DNA from: Proteobacteria bacterium DTSAM18
Lineage (GTDB): Bacteria > Myxococcota_A > UBA796 > GCA-2862545
DNA length: 64,000 nucleotides
Reading direction: 5' to 3'
NCBI GenBank assembly: GCA_028767165.1
Contig: JARACJ010000002.1
Location: forward strand, 186,001 to 250,000
Both the position numbers and the translations under genes were made by a program. Shown here one piece after another: positions 40,451 through 49,205 of the stretch. Position 1 is the first letter of the stretch, and each line of letters opens with the position of its first letter. The notes beneath the pieces are model-generated. The model worked only from the letters and a program-made list of their open reading frames with translations, made no database searches and was not told where the DNA came from.

Positions 40451-41572
40451 ATGCGTTCTGTGCTGCCCCTGGCGATGTTCGCCTTCGCGTCCTCCGTGGC
40501 CGCTGCTAGCCCTTTCGATGAAGTCTCCGTGGATGATGCCCTGGCCCACGAGGGCCTCGTGGTCTTCGAGATCGGCCGCCCCGGCGTCTGTGAAGATGAT
40601 GGTTGGAAGCACCCTAAGGCGGGTGACTGGGTCGGTGAGTCCGGCCTGAATGTGTACATCGGTCGCGCCTCCAAGCCCGACGATGCCCGCCGCCTCATCG
40701 GCGACTCGATGGAGGTGGTGCCCATGCGCATCGCCTACCGCGACGGCGTCGAGGTCGACCGTCAGTGCGGCTGCGCCGATTCCCGCCAGCTCCACGCCTG
40801 GTTCAAGGCCCTGCGCCAGAACAAGACCCTCGCCCAGCTCACCATCGAGGAGCAGGGTCTGCGCAACCCGGACAACTTCCAGCTGCAGGCCGAGCTCGAC
40901 GTCATCCAGCTCAGCCGCTGTGCCAACCGTCCCGCGGAGGCGATGGAAGGCGCGATGTACCTGTGGAACACCATCCCCACAGCCGCGCCCGAGCACTGGA
41001 TGAACCGCTACATCCGCGTCGGCCACGACATGGCCACCATCGCCAAGGACGCCCCCGAGCAGGCCGAGGCGATCGTGGGCCTGCGCGATGGCCTGGAGAC
41101 CGCCAAGGACTCCGACGCCAACGCCATGAACGACTGGCTGGCCCTCAACCGCATCCTCAACGACGAGGATCGCATCGTCAGCTGGTACGACGCCGCCCGC
41201 AAGGACGCCTCCAAGGCCGAGATGGTCAAGCAGGCCTCCCACAACGTCTTCACGCTGCTGATGGAGCGTGAGCGCTACGCCGATGCCGGCGGCCTGATCG
41301 ACGATCCCCTCGCGTGGCTGGAGCGTTGGGTCACCGAGCCCGGTGGCAACAAGACCGCCATCCGCGGCTACGGCGCCCTGCTGGCCGCCGGAAAGCACCG
41401 CGAGGCCAAGACCCTGGCCGACAACATGTCCGTCGACGGCCCCGCGGCCTGCGCCATGCTCGATGTGTCCGTGTCCTACGGCGCCGTGCACGGCTCCCAG
41501 AAGCCCCTCACGAAGGCCTGCGACCAGCAGGGCTCCGTGGACGCCTGGAACGCGGCGCTCAAGGGCAACTGA
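40451..41572 (+). CDS. Secreted protein, possible degenerate thioredoxin fold with helical repeats
   Basis: 373 aa with a clear Sec signal (MRSVLPLAMFAFASSVAAAS). Residues about 30-130 may be a thioredoxin-like fold: VVFEIGRPGVCEDDGW, then a Cys pair CGCADSRQLHAWFKAL, without the normal CxxC. The rest (140-373) is helical and TPR-like. No family recognised. GGAG lies in the leader. A GTCGT-tailed terminator follows, so it is monocistronic. Confidence 0.7.
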   Translation: MRSVLPLAMFAFASSVAAASPFDEVSVDDALAHEGLVVFEIGRPGVCEDDGWKHPKAGDWVGESGLNVYIGRASKPDDARRLIGDSMEVVPMRIAYRDGVEVDRQCGCADSRQLHAWFKALRQNKTLAQLTIEEQGLRNPDNFQLQAELDVIQLSRCANRPAEAMEGAMYLWNTIPTAAPEHWMNRYIRVGHDMATIAKDAPEQAEAIVGLRDGLETAKDSDANAMNDWLALNRILNDEDRIVSWYDAARKDASKAEMVKQASHNVFTLLMERERYADAGGLIDDPLAWLERWVTEPGGNKTAIRGYGALLAAGKHREAKTLADNMSVDGPAACAMLDVSVSYGAVHGSQKPLTKACDQQGSVDAWNAALKGN

Positions 41573-41593
41573 GCCGTCTGCGCTTGCCGCAAG

Positions 41594-41635
41594 GGCCCCC
41601 GTCGCAGTGGATGCGGCGGGGGCCTTCGTCGTCTT
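41594..41635 (+). terminator. Terminator with GTCGT tail
   Basis: The stem GGCCCCCGTCGC (41594-41605) pairs with GCGGCGGGGGCC (41613-41624), then TTCGTCGTCTT. It lies 22 bp after the stop of the secreted protein. Confidence 0.75.
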
Positions 41636-41696
41636 GCGGGAGGTGCGCGTCGCCGGGGATGCGGGGGCGCCCTTCGAGCCGTCGGGACGGGTGGGT

Positions 41697-43244
41697 TCAG
41701 GTCCACGCCTGTGCGAGGGCCGACGCGGCCCGCATGCTGAGGGCGTAGATGGTCTCGCTCGGGTTCACCCCGAGGCTGGTGGGCAGCACCGAGCCGTCGA
41801 GCACGTACAGGTTGCGGGTGCCGCGGACCTTGTGATCGGGATCGACCACGCCGTCGCCATCGCTGGCGGTCATCGTGCAGCCCCCCATCTGGTGGGCCGT
41901 GAAGATGGTGTGCTGGTGGGTGCCGTAGGGCAGGGCATCGAGCTGGTCGAGCTCGCGCGGGCTGGAGAGCCTCACCTGTCGGGTGCGGTGCAGGGTGTAC
42001 ACGTGCCTTGCACCCGCGGCGAACTGCAGCTCGGCGAGCGTGCGGTGGGCCTGTTTCATGAAGGCGACCTTGGGGGCCGTGACCTCGTACGTGAGCCTGG
42101 GTCTGCGGTGGCCGTCGAGGGTGACCGTGCCGCCGTGGTCGTCTTCGCGGAAGCCGTCGATGCCCAGCGCGATCGTGCCGCTGAAGTACGGGAGCCGGCG
42201 CAGCATCTTCGCCACATAGGGGCCGTGCTGGGCTACGGCGGTGCCGGCGAGCATGGGGTGCATCGGGGCCACCTCGAGGAAGTAGCCGAGGCGATCCCCC
42301 GTGGGCTCGCGGAAGTGGTGGGAGGCGACGGACTGGGGTGCGCCGTAGAACGGATCGAGGCGCTCGGCGTGCTCGCCGACGACGGCGATGACGGGGTGCA
42401 GGAACGTGCGCCGGCCGACCCGGCCACCCGCCGTGATGCCGGAGCGCAGCAGCAGGGCGGGGCCGTTGATCGCGCCGGCCGCGCTGATGAAGTGGGTGGC
42501 CCGCACGGTGACCGGGAGCGCCGGGGCGGCAGGATCCTCCGGGGCCGGCTTCGAGACGCCCACCGCCGTGGTGACGCGTTCGCCCTCGGTGGTCAGGTGG
42601 TCGATGTGCACGTCGGCGAGGACCCGTGCGCCCGCCTGCAGGGCGTCCTGGATGAAGGTGACGTCCATGGCCTGCTTGGCGTTGGCCGGGCACCCCAGGC
42701 CGCAGTAGCCGCTGTTGATGCACCCGCTGACGTTGCGACGCAGGATGTGGTGCTCCCAGCCCAGGGCCTGGGCGCCCCGCTGGAGCACGTTGTTGTTGCC
42801 GTTGGGCGGGAAGGAAGCCCAGGTGTGGATGCCCAGGCGGCGCTCGACGGCATCGAACCAGGGGGCGAGCGCGTCCGGGCGCATGTGGGCGAGGCCGTGG
42901 ACCCGCTGCCAGTGATCGAGGACGTGGTCGGGGGTGCGGTAGCAGGTGGTCCAGTTGACCTTCGTGCTGCCGCCCACGGCGCGTCCCTGGAGCACGGTGA
43001 TGCCCTGGTCGGCCGTGGAGCGTCCGCCGCGCTCCTGGTACAGCCGGGGCATGGCGCGCTCCTCCTGCAGGGTGAGCGTGGGGGCGGGGGCCCACGGACC
43101 CGCCTCGAGGACGACGACACGCAGGCCGGCGCTGGCGAGGGTGGCCGCGGCCACGGCCCCGCCGGCCCCGCTGCCGACGATGCAGACGTCGCAGGTCAGG
43201 TCGACGGGTCCGGAGCGGTCGGCGTGGCTGGTGACCTGGTTCAT
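41697..43244 (-). CDS. GMC-family FAD oxidoreductase
   Basis: 515 aa. The N-terminal FAD fold is VCIVGSGAGGAVAAATLASA, then GRAVGGSTKVNWTTCYRTP and the C-terminal catalytic region HQMGGCTMTASDGDGVVD with GTRNLYVLDGSVLPTSLGVN-type motif, as in cholesterol oxidase-like and glucose-dehydrogenase-like members. A cysteine cluster (SGCINSGYCGLGCPANAKQ) is typical of the long-chain alcohol oxidase-like subgroup, where it may hold a metal or disulfides. The ATG overlaps the upstream Tat protein's stop (ATGA). No signal peptide; export may be by hitch-hiking on the partner. Confidence 0.88.
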   Translation of the reverse strand: MNQVTSHADRSGPVDLTCDVCIVGSGAGGAVAAATLASAGLRVVVLEAGPWAPAPTLTLQEERAMPRLYQERGGRSTADQGITVLQGRAVGGSTKVNWTTCYRTPDHVLDHWQRVHGLAHMRPDALAPWFDAVERRLGIHTWASFPPNGNNNVLQRGAQALGWEHHILRRNVSGCINSGYCGLGCPANAKQAMDVTFIQDALQAGARVLADVHIDHLTTEGERVTTAVGVSKPAPEDPAAPALPVTVRATHFISAAGAINGPALLLRSGITAGGRVGRRTFLHPVIAVVGEHAERLDPFYGAPQSVASHHFREPTGDRLGYFLEVAPMHPMLAGTAVAQHGPYVAKMLRRLPYFSGTIALGIDGFREDDHGGTVTLDGHRRPRLTYEVTAPKVAFMKQAHRTLAELQFAAGARHVYTLHRTRQVRLSSPRELDQLDALPYGTHQHTIFTAHQMGGCTMTASDGDGVVDPDHKVRGTRNLYVLDGSVLPTSLGVNPSETIYALSMRAASALAQAWT

Positions 43245-43765
43245 GGGTGGCTCGCGGTGCGGGGACGCAGGTGGTAGGGCCCGGGGTAGCCGGTGAGGGC
43301 GTAGTTCTCGGGATCACCCCAGAACGTGCCGTCGATCAGCTTGCGCAGGGCGGTGTAGATCGTGGCGCACAGGGCCACCTCGCTGGTGCGCCAGGCATCG
43401 AGGGTCCGTGCCTGCTGCGCGGGATCCTGGTGGCTGAAGGGCTTCGCGACGCCCACCAGCCACAGGTTGGTCAGGCGGTTCTCCAGCAGCTCCATGCCCT
43501 GTTGCACCTCGGTGGAGGCCCGCGGGTGCACCGTGGCGAGGTAGTCGTCGACCCGGCCGGCGAGCCTGGCGGGGTCGGTGAGGTCGGGGCCGATGAACAC
43601 CGGGCCGAGCGCCATGACGATCGCCCAGGTGCGGGGGCCCAGGGCCTTGAGGTCGGGCGGGGCGTGGGTGGGTCGTGCCGGCGTGGACCATGCACCCAGC
43701 GCGCCCGCCACTGCCAGGGTGGCGGCGCCTGCCGCGGAGACCTTGAGGAAACGTCGTCTGTCCAT
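43241..43765 (-). CDS. Tat-exported small subunit, gluconate 2-dehydrogenase subunit-3-like
   Basis: 174 aa. The twin-arginine signal MDRRRFLKVSAAGAATLAVA precedes an all-helical domain. Small Tat-signal proteins (about 170-250 aa) next to GMC dehydrogenases usually belong to the gluconate 2-dehydrogenase subunit 3 family, which carries the flavin subunit to the periplasm. Coupling by a four-base overlap and the GMC gene lacking its own signal fit this. Family membership rests on context more than sequence. No cytochrome c subunit gene is adjacent. Confidence 0.7.
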   Translation of the reverse strand: MDRRRFLKVSAAGAATLAVAGALGAWSTPARPTHAPPDLKALGPRTWAIVMALGPVFIGPDLTDPARLAGRVDDYLATVHPRASTEVQQGMELLENRLTNLWLVGVAKPFSHQDPAQQARTLDAWRTSEVALCATIYTALRKLIDGTFWGDPENYALTGYPGPYHLRPRTASHP

Positions 43766-43789
43766 GCTGACGATTGTAGCAGAGGAACC

Positions 43790-43999
43790 TCAGGGAGCGT
43801 CTGCCGCCACGATCACGCCCTTTCGTTTCTTCTGGTTGCGGCGGACCACCAGCATCACGATCACGGTGGCGATCACGCCGATGTCGTCCACCAGCCCGAG
43901 GATCGGCACGGCGTCCGGAATGATGTCGATCGGCGACAGGCCGTACAGGACTGCAAGGATGATTCCCAGGGTCCGCCACATCTTGCTCCTGTCCTTCAT
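43790..43999 (-). CDS. YkvA/DUF1232 small membrane protein
   Basis: 69 aa. It contains the family signature LSPIDIIPDAVPILGLVDDI followed by a hydrophobic helix and a basic KKRKG tail. Membrane location likely, function unknown. It ends 25 bp upstream of the Tat protein start in the same direction. Confidence 0.85.
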   Translation of the reverse strand: MKDRSKMWRTLGIILAVLYGLSPIDIIPDAVPILGLVDDIGVIATVIVMLVVRRNQKKRKGVIVAADAP

Positions 44000-44117
44000 C
44001 GATCCCCCACTTTGCGCTGATCCCCTTCGTCCAGGTCAGCGGTTTTCTTGCGTTTCCGTCAGATCACGGTTCAACCCATCGGGCGCCTGCGGTAGAAGAC
44101 CCGCAGAGGAGGCGGAT

Positions 44118-45770
44118 TTGGACGGGTGGTTGTTTTCCCTCGATGATCTTCGGGCCTGGGCCCAACACGAAGAAGCCGACGTCCGTCGCTGGGCCGTGTC
44201 CCACTGGATCCACCTCTTTCCCGAGGGTCACCTCGAAGAGCTCGCCCTCCGCCTGATGGATGAGGACCTCGAGATCCAGCGCGACGTGGCCCTGCACCTC
44301 GCCGCCACCGAGGAGGATCGGTGGGCGCCGGTGCTTCTCAAGGGCTTCGAACTCACCGAGGATCGGGCCCGGGTCACGATGATCGAGGCCCTCGGTCTGC
44401 TCAAGCACCCCATGGTGGTGCCCACCCTCGTCTCCGCCCTGCGCCAGGCCTCCGGAGGCGTGGAGCTGCTCGCCCTGGTGCACGCGCTCGGTCGCTACCA
44501 CACCGAAGACGCCTGGGCGGCGCTCGCGCCCCTGCTCGAGCTGCTCGACGACGAGAACGCCTTCTCGGCCACGCTCATGCGCATCCTGCTCTCCTTCGGT
44601 CGCCGGCAGGACATGCCGCTGCTGGTGGAGGTCTGGCGTGGATGGGGCGGCACCGACAACGTCGTCGGCCAGGCCTGGTTCGACTGGCTCGGCGTCGACG
44701 AGGACGTCCGGGACTTCCTGATCGGCGTCGCCGACATCGGTCCCAGGGCCGTCCTGCAGGGGCTCTCGGACATCTGGGGCGGCGTGAAGTGGCCCGAAGG
44801 CCTTCTCGATCGGCTGCAAGCGGCCTTCGAGAAGAACGGCAGCGCGGGACTCATCGCCGCCTGTCACGACGAGCTCGTCCGGCACGTGATGGATCGGCAG
44901 CTGCCGTTGCCCACGTGGATGGAGGATCTGAGCACCCAGCCCGAGGACGACTACCGGGCACTGATCGTCGGGGCCGAGGGCATGCTCGATGCGCTTCGCC
45001 GCGCCGCGCCGGCACCGGGTCGTGGTGCGTCCGAGGGCGGCCTGGCGCTGGCTGGCCTGGCCCTGTGCCTGTGGCGTCCCCTCGACGAGGAGGTGCTCCG
45101 GGATGCGGAGGATCCCGTCGAGGCGGCGATCGGTCTGTTGAACGCCCCCCGCCGCGGGATCAGCGAGGAGGTCCGTGACGTCCTCGTCAGCGCACCCGCC
45201 GATGCCCTGCCCGGTCTGGCGGCGTCCGCCCGTGGTGGCCATCCCCACAGCGTCTACCGCGTGGCCCGCCTCGCTCACACGCTGATCGAGCGTGATCCCT
45301 CGGTGGCCGCCGAGCTCGCCTCCGCCCTCGTCGACTCCCTCTTCCAGGATCTGCCGGAGGCGGTCGTCGACGAGGTGGTGGAGTCCATCGTGGGCATCGG
45401 TCGACCGGCGGTGGAGCCACTGGTGCACGCGCTGCAGACACAGCCGCCCCACGACGCCGTGTTCGAGGCGATGGGACAGCTGCCGGTGCGCGCGACCGGT
45501 GATGCCATCATCCGGTTCATGGAACAGACCCCGAACACCCTCGACATGCGGGCCGCGGAGTCGCTCACCAACCTCGGCCGGGTCGAGGTGATCGACCTGC
45601 TCGAGCCCTTCTGGCAGCCCGGTCGGCCCTCGATCGCCGCCATGCTCCGCGGGGTCAGCCTGCTGCAGGGCGTCCGGCCCGACGAGTTCGACGACTGGTG
45701 CGACGACCTCGACCTCGAGTCCGGGGCGATGCCCTTCGCCAACATGGGCCAGGATCCAGCAGAGTCCTGA
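44118..45770 (+). CDS. HEAT-repeat protein
   Basis: 550 aa from TTG 44118, chosen because AGAGGAGG lies just upstream. It is built entirely of HEAT-like helical pairs, for example VRRWAVSHWIHLFPEGHLEE, EIQRDVALHLAATEEDRWAP, ALGLLKHPMVVPTLVSALRQ and AMGQLPVRATGDAIIRFMEQ. No signal or membrane segment, so a cytoplasmic scaffold or lyase-like repeat protein. No catalytic motif seen and no family name can be given. Confidence 0.8.
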   Translation: MDGWLFSLDDLRAWAQHEEADVRRWAVSHWIHLFPEGHLEELALRLMDEDLEIQRDVALHLAATEEDRWAPVLLKGFELTEDRARVTMIEALGLLKHPMVVPTLVSALRQASGGVELLALVHALGRYHTEDAWAALAPLLELLDDENAFSATLMRILLSFGRRQDMPLLVEVWRGWGGTDNVVGQAWFDWLGVDEDVRDFLIGVADIGPRAVLQGLSDIWGGVKWPEGLLDRLQAAFEKNGSAGLIAACHDELVRHVMDRQLPLPTWMEDLSTQPEDDYRALIVGAEGMLDALRRAAPAPGRGASEGGLALAGLALCLWRPLDEEVLRDAEDPVEAAIGLLNAPRRGISEEVRDVLVSAPADALPGLAASARGGHPHSVYRVARLAHTLIERDPSVAAELASALVDSLFQDLPEAVVDEVVESIVGIGRPAVEPLVHALQTQPPHDAVFEAMGQLPVRATGDAIIRFMEQTPNTLDMRAAESLTNLGRVEVIDLLEPFWQPGRPSIAAMLRGVSLLQGVRPDEFDDWCDDLDLESGAMPFANMGQDPAES

Positions 45771-45845
45771 CTTTCCGCGCCGACCCGTGTATGGTCCGGT
45801 CGCCCTCGACGAGAGGACGGGGGGACACGCAGGGGAGTGGTGCAG

Positions 45846-46787
45846 ATGGGTGTGTTCGGCGCGCTGGTGTGGCTTGTGGCCTGTGCGGGGCCTTCCGACG
45901 AGGCACCGGAGCCGGTGTCCACGGGCGTCGAGTCCGCGGAGACGGCCCTGGTGGAGGACTGTGCCGATCGCGACGCCGACAGCGACGGCGTGAACGCCTG
46001 CGATGATTGCGCGGACGACGAGCCCACCGTGTACCCGGGCGCTCCCGAGCTGTGCGACGGACTCGACAACGACTGCGATCGATCGCTGAAGTGGGAGGAC
46101 GTCCTGCTGGAGGGTGGTCGGATCTGCGATGCCTGCGCCCAGGCGGGGCTCTTCGACGCCGCGGTGAAGGCACCGGACCCGCCGGCGCTGCGGCAGGCGC
46201 TGTTCGACGGCCAGGCCGACTTCAGCTGCGACTACACCGAGGCCCGGCAGACCCTGTTCCTCGAGCTGTTCAAGGTCGATGGGCAGGTCGAGGGCGTGTA
46301 CACCGGCGAGCTCGTCTCCGTGGGCAGCGCCATCCCCGACCACACGGTGATGAACACCGAGCACACCTGGCCGCAGTCCCAGGGCGCCGACGGCATCCGC
46401 AAGTGCGACCTGCACCACCTGTTCCCCACGAAGTCCGACGCCAACAGTGCCCGGGGCAGCCTGCCCTTCGGCGAGGTTGTGTCCGGAGAGGACTGGTCCC
46501 GGGGCGGGTCCCGGCGCGGCAACGACGCCTACGGCACCAAGGTGTTCGAGCCGCGGGATGCCCACAAGGGCAACGTTGCCCGGGCCATGCTCTACTTCTC
46601 CGCCAACCACGGCTACCCGCTGGGGGAGGGTCAGGAGGCGCTCTTCCGCGCGTGGAGCCGGCTCGATCCGGTCTCGGCGGTGGATGTGCAGCGCACGCTG
46701 GGCGCCTCGCAGGCCCAGGGGCACAGCAACCCGCTGGTGCTGTGCCCGTTCACCCTCGACGAGCTGGCGTTCCAGACGTCCCAGTGA
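45846..46787 (+). CDS. Endonuclease I-family lipoprotein with MopE-like metal-binding motif
   Basis: 313 aa. MGVFGALVWLVACAG is a lipoprotein signal with lipobox (start 45846 preferred; GTGs at 45837 and 45840 are possible). Residues about 40-75 (DRDADSDGVNACDDCADDEP, YPGAPELCDGLDNDCD) are the 'putative metal-binding' motif of MopE-like proteins. The EndA/NucM nuclease domain follows: NTEHTWPQSQ, KCDLHHLFPTKSDANSARGS and NVARAMLYFS hold the His-Asn metal-finger residues. Likely a surface-exposed nuclease for DNA uptake or feeding. Confidence 0.85.
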   Translation: MGVFGALVWLVACAGPSDEAPEPVSTGVESAETALVEDCADRDADSDGVNACDDCADDEPTVYPGAPELCDGLDNDCDRSLKWEDVLLEGGRICDACAQAGLFDAAVKAPDPPALRQALFDGQADFSCDYTEARQTLFLELFKVDGQVEGVYTGELVSVGSAIPDHTVMNTEHTWPQSQGADGIRKCDLHHLFPTKSDANSARGSLPFGEVVSGEDWSRGGSRRGNDAYGTKVFEPRDAHKGNVARAMLYFSANHGYPLGEGQEALFRAWSRLDPVSAVDVQRTLGASQAQGHSNPLVLCPFTLDELAFQTSQ

Positions 46788-46795
46788 GGCAGGAC

Positions 46796-46814
46796 CGTCG
46801 CCCCCGGGGCGACG
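46796..46814. terminator. Hairpin between convergent genes
   Basis: CGTCGCCCCCGGGGCGACG is a perfect inverted repeat between the EndA-type gene and the RCC1 gene, which converge here. No U-tract follows on either strand, so terminator function is only probable. Confidence 0.4.
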
Positions 46815-46832
46815 ACGGCCCGCCGGCGAAGG

Positions 46833-48965
46833 CTACTCGCCGAGGCCGGTGTCGCCGGTGGGCGCGGCCTCGTAGGTGATGTCGAGGGTGACCTCACCGG
46901 CGGTCTCGGCATCGACGGCATCGAGGATCACGAGGACCTCCTCTTCGGCCTGCATGTACAGCTCGACGGAGGTCTCGCCCTCGGTGGGGCAGGCAAGCAC
47001 CTCGCTGCTGCCGCAGGAGGACTTCAGGCGCAGCGCGACCTGGGAGTCGGAGCGGCGCACGTCGAAGGTGTAGGTGCCCTCGTGCTCGGCGACGAAGGTG
47101 AAGTCCATGTCGGGGCCGTCGGTGAGGCCGCAGGCGTCGGTGCCGCTGTGGTCGTCGCCGGTGCCGGCCAGGGTGCCGGACCAGACGGGGGTGGCCACGC
47201 GGTCGAGCACCAGGCTGCCGCAGGTGGCGCCCACGCCGGCCTTGCAGCTGAGGAAGGCGGAGTCGAAGGCGGCGGAGGCGTCGAGGTTGCGGGCGTTGCA
47301 CTCGTTGATCACGCGATCGTAGTCGTCGAAGCAGTCCATCGCCTCGTGATCCTCGGTGAGGGGACACGCCTCGCCGGCGAGGCAGGCGGAGGCGTCGCGG
47401 GCGGCGTGGGTGATGCACGTGAGCCAGGTCTCGGACTGACCGGCCGTCTGGTTCCAGGCGACCTCGGCACAGGACTTGGCGGAGAACCACTTGTTGGCGT
47501 CTTCGCAGTCGGCGACCTCGTTGAACTCCGCCACGGCGTCGGGGTGGCAGGTACAGACGTCGGAGGCCCAGTACTGGTTGCGCAGGATGAGGATCTCGGC
47601 GAGGTCGTTGGGGTTCTCGGCGACCGTGATCACGCGCAGGTTGTCGATGCCGCTGCGGGTATCGAACGTGAGCTCCATGGTGTTGCCGTCGGCCAGCAGC
47701 TTGAACCAGTCCTCGTCGTTCGGGCTGTCGTAGACCACCCCGCGGAGCTCGCTGCGATCGTAGCTGTTGTCGTCGTCGGCGAAGATGGCGTCGGTGGTCT
47801 GCAGCTCGTCGGAGAAGGGGATCATGGCGACCACCTGCCCGGGGAAGACGACGGTGCCCTCCACGATGTCGCCGCCGTCGGCGTGCAGGTACCAGCTGGT
47901 GACGAACTTGCCGACGCCCAGCGTTGTGGGGGAGGGGACGGAGCCGAAGAAGTACTCGCCGGGGGCGGAGAACTGCAGGTTCACGTCTTGGGTGAGGCTG
48001 ATGCGCTCCTTCTCCCGGAACAGGTGGATGGTGCCGGCCTCGGAGAACTCGCCTGCCTGCAGGTTGGCGTTCGGGGAGTTGATCCACCGGACCGCGCCGA
48101 AGGTGCCGGGCTCACCGCGGACGAGGGTCTGGCCGAGGTGGGAGCCGCCCCAGCAGATGCCGTGGTCGTCCTCGTCGATGCCGCAGGTGAAGTTCCCACC
48201 GGCGGACAGCTGCTTGAAGCGCAGGTCCGGGACGTCGGCCTGGCCCTGGGTGTTGGTGCCCCAGCAGGCGGCCTCTCCGGACTCGTCGAGCACGCAGGCG
48301 TGGTGACGGCCCACGGTGAGGTCGGTGTAGATGCCGGTGGGGGGCGCGCTGTTCAGGGCACCCCAGCAGTTGAGCTTGCCCGACGTGTTCAGGATGCAGC
48401 CGCCGTCGGCGCCGAGGCCCACCTGGTCGACGCCCGTGGTGGCGTCTTCGGGGGGAAGCACGGCCTCGGCGCCCCAGCAGACCATGGAGCCGTCGGACTT
48501 GATGCCGCAGGAGGTGTAGGTGCCGGCCTCGATCCGATCGAAGGTGATCTGGGGCGCGGCGATCTGGCCGGTGCTGTTGTCGCCCCAGCAGCGCACGGTG
48601 CCGCTGGTGGTGACGCCGCAGGTGTGGGACTCGCCGGCGGAGATGTCGGTGTAGGTGGCACTGGGCACCGTGGTGATGGTGCCGTCGCTGGTGCCCCAGC
48701 AGTTGACGAGGCCGGACTCCGTGAGGCCGCAGGCGTGCCGGGCGCCGCTGGCGACCTCTGTGTAGTAGCCGGCGGTGGTGTTGAGCTGGCCGTAGTGGTT
48801 CCAGCCCCAGCACACGGCGCGCTGCTCGGCGTCGAGGCCACAGGCGTGGGCCAGACCGCTCGAGAGCTGTTGGTACACGGCGCGATCGGCGCGGACACCG
48901 AGATCCTGGGTGCCGCCGGTGCAGCCTGCGGCGAGCATCAGCGCGGCCAGGGATGTATGCCTCAT
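46833..48965 (-). CDS. RCC1-repeat lipoprotein
   Basis: 710 aa. Lipoprotein signal MRHTSLAALMLAAGCTGG. Residues about 30-290 hold about seven RCC1/BNR-type repeats of roughly 38 residues with the pattern AG-H-CG-..-G-V-CWG-N--GQ (for example SGLAHACGLDAEQRAVCWGW). Such repeats build a seven-blade propeller. The C-terminal 400 residues are beta-rich and cysteine-rich, ending APTGDTGLGE, with a late domain resembling pre-peptidase C-terminal sandwiches (FVAEHEGTYTFDVRRSDSQV). Surface binding role is inference. GGAGG precedes the ATG. Confidence 0.82.
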   Translation of the reverse strand: MRHTSLAALMLAAGCTGGTQDLGVRADRAVYQQLSSGLAHACGLDAEQRAVCWGWNHYGQLNTTAGYYTEVASGARHACGLTESGLVNCWGTSDGTITTVPSATYTDISAGESHTCGVTTSGTVRCWGDNSTGQIAAPQITFDRIEAGTYTSCGIKSDGSMVCWGAEAVLPPEDATTGVDQVGLGADGGCILNTSGKLNCWGALNSAPPTGIYTDLTVGRHHACVLDESGEAACWGTNTQGQADVPDLRFKQLSAGGNFTCGIDEDDHGICWGGSHLGQTLVRGEPGTFGAVRWINSPNANLQAGEFSEAGTIHLFREKERISLTQDVNLQFSAPGEYFFGSVPSPTTLGVGKFVTSWYLHADGGDIVEGTVVFPGQVVAMIPFSDELQTTDAIFADDDNSYDRSELRGVVYDSPNDEDWFKLLADGNTMELTFDTRSGIDNLRVITVAENPNDLAEILILRNQYWASDVCTCHPDAVAEFNEVADCEDANKWFSAKSCAEVAWNQTAGQSETWLTCITHAARDASACLAGEACPLTEDHEAMDCFDDYDRVINECNARNLDASAAFDSAFLSCKAGVGATCGSLVLDRVATPVWSGTLAGTGDDHSGTDACGLTDGPDMDFTFVAEHEGTYTFDVRRSDSQVALRLKSSCGSSEVLACPTEGETSVELYMQAEEEVLVILDAVDAETAGEVTLDITYEAAPTGDTGLGE

Positions 48966-49205
48966 GTCAAACCTCCATCAGGAGGCCAGCGTACCTGAGG
49001 GGAACTCGCGAACAAAGGGCCATTGGGGCGCGTTTTGAGGTTTTCTTCCGTCGCAGCCGATCACAAAGAATCATGACATGCGGGATCGGATGGTGGTGGA
49101 GTATGAATCTGTCGATGAATGGGCCATCCGCCCCGGTCACGATCCGCCGCCCTGGCGGCCCACCGAGGGGTGAGCGTGGCCCAACCTTTCGAGAGGACAC
49201 AGTCA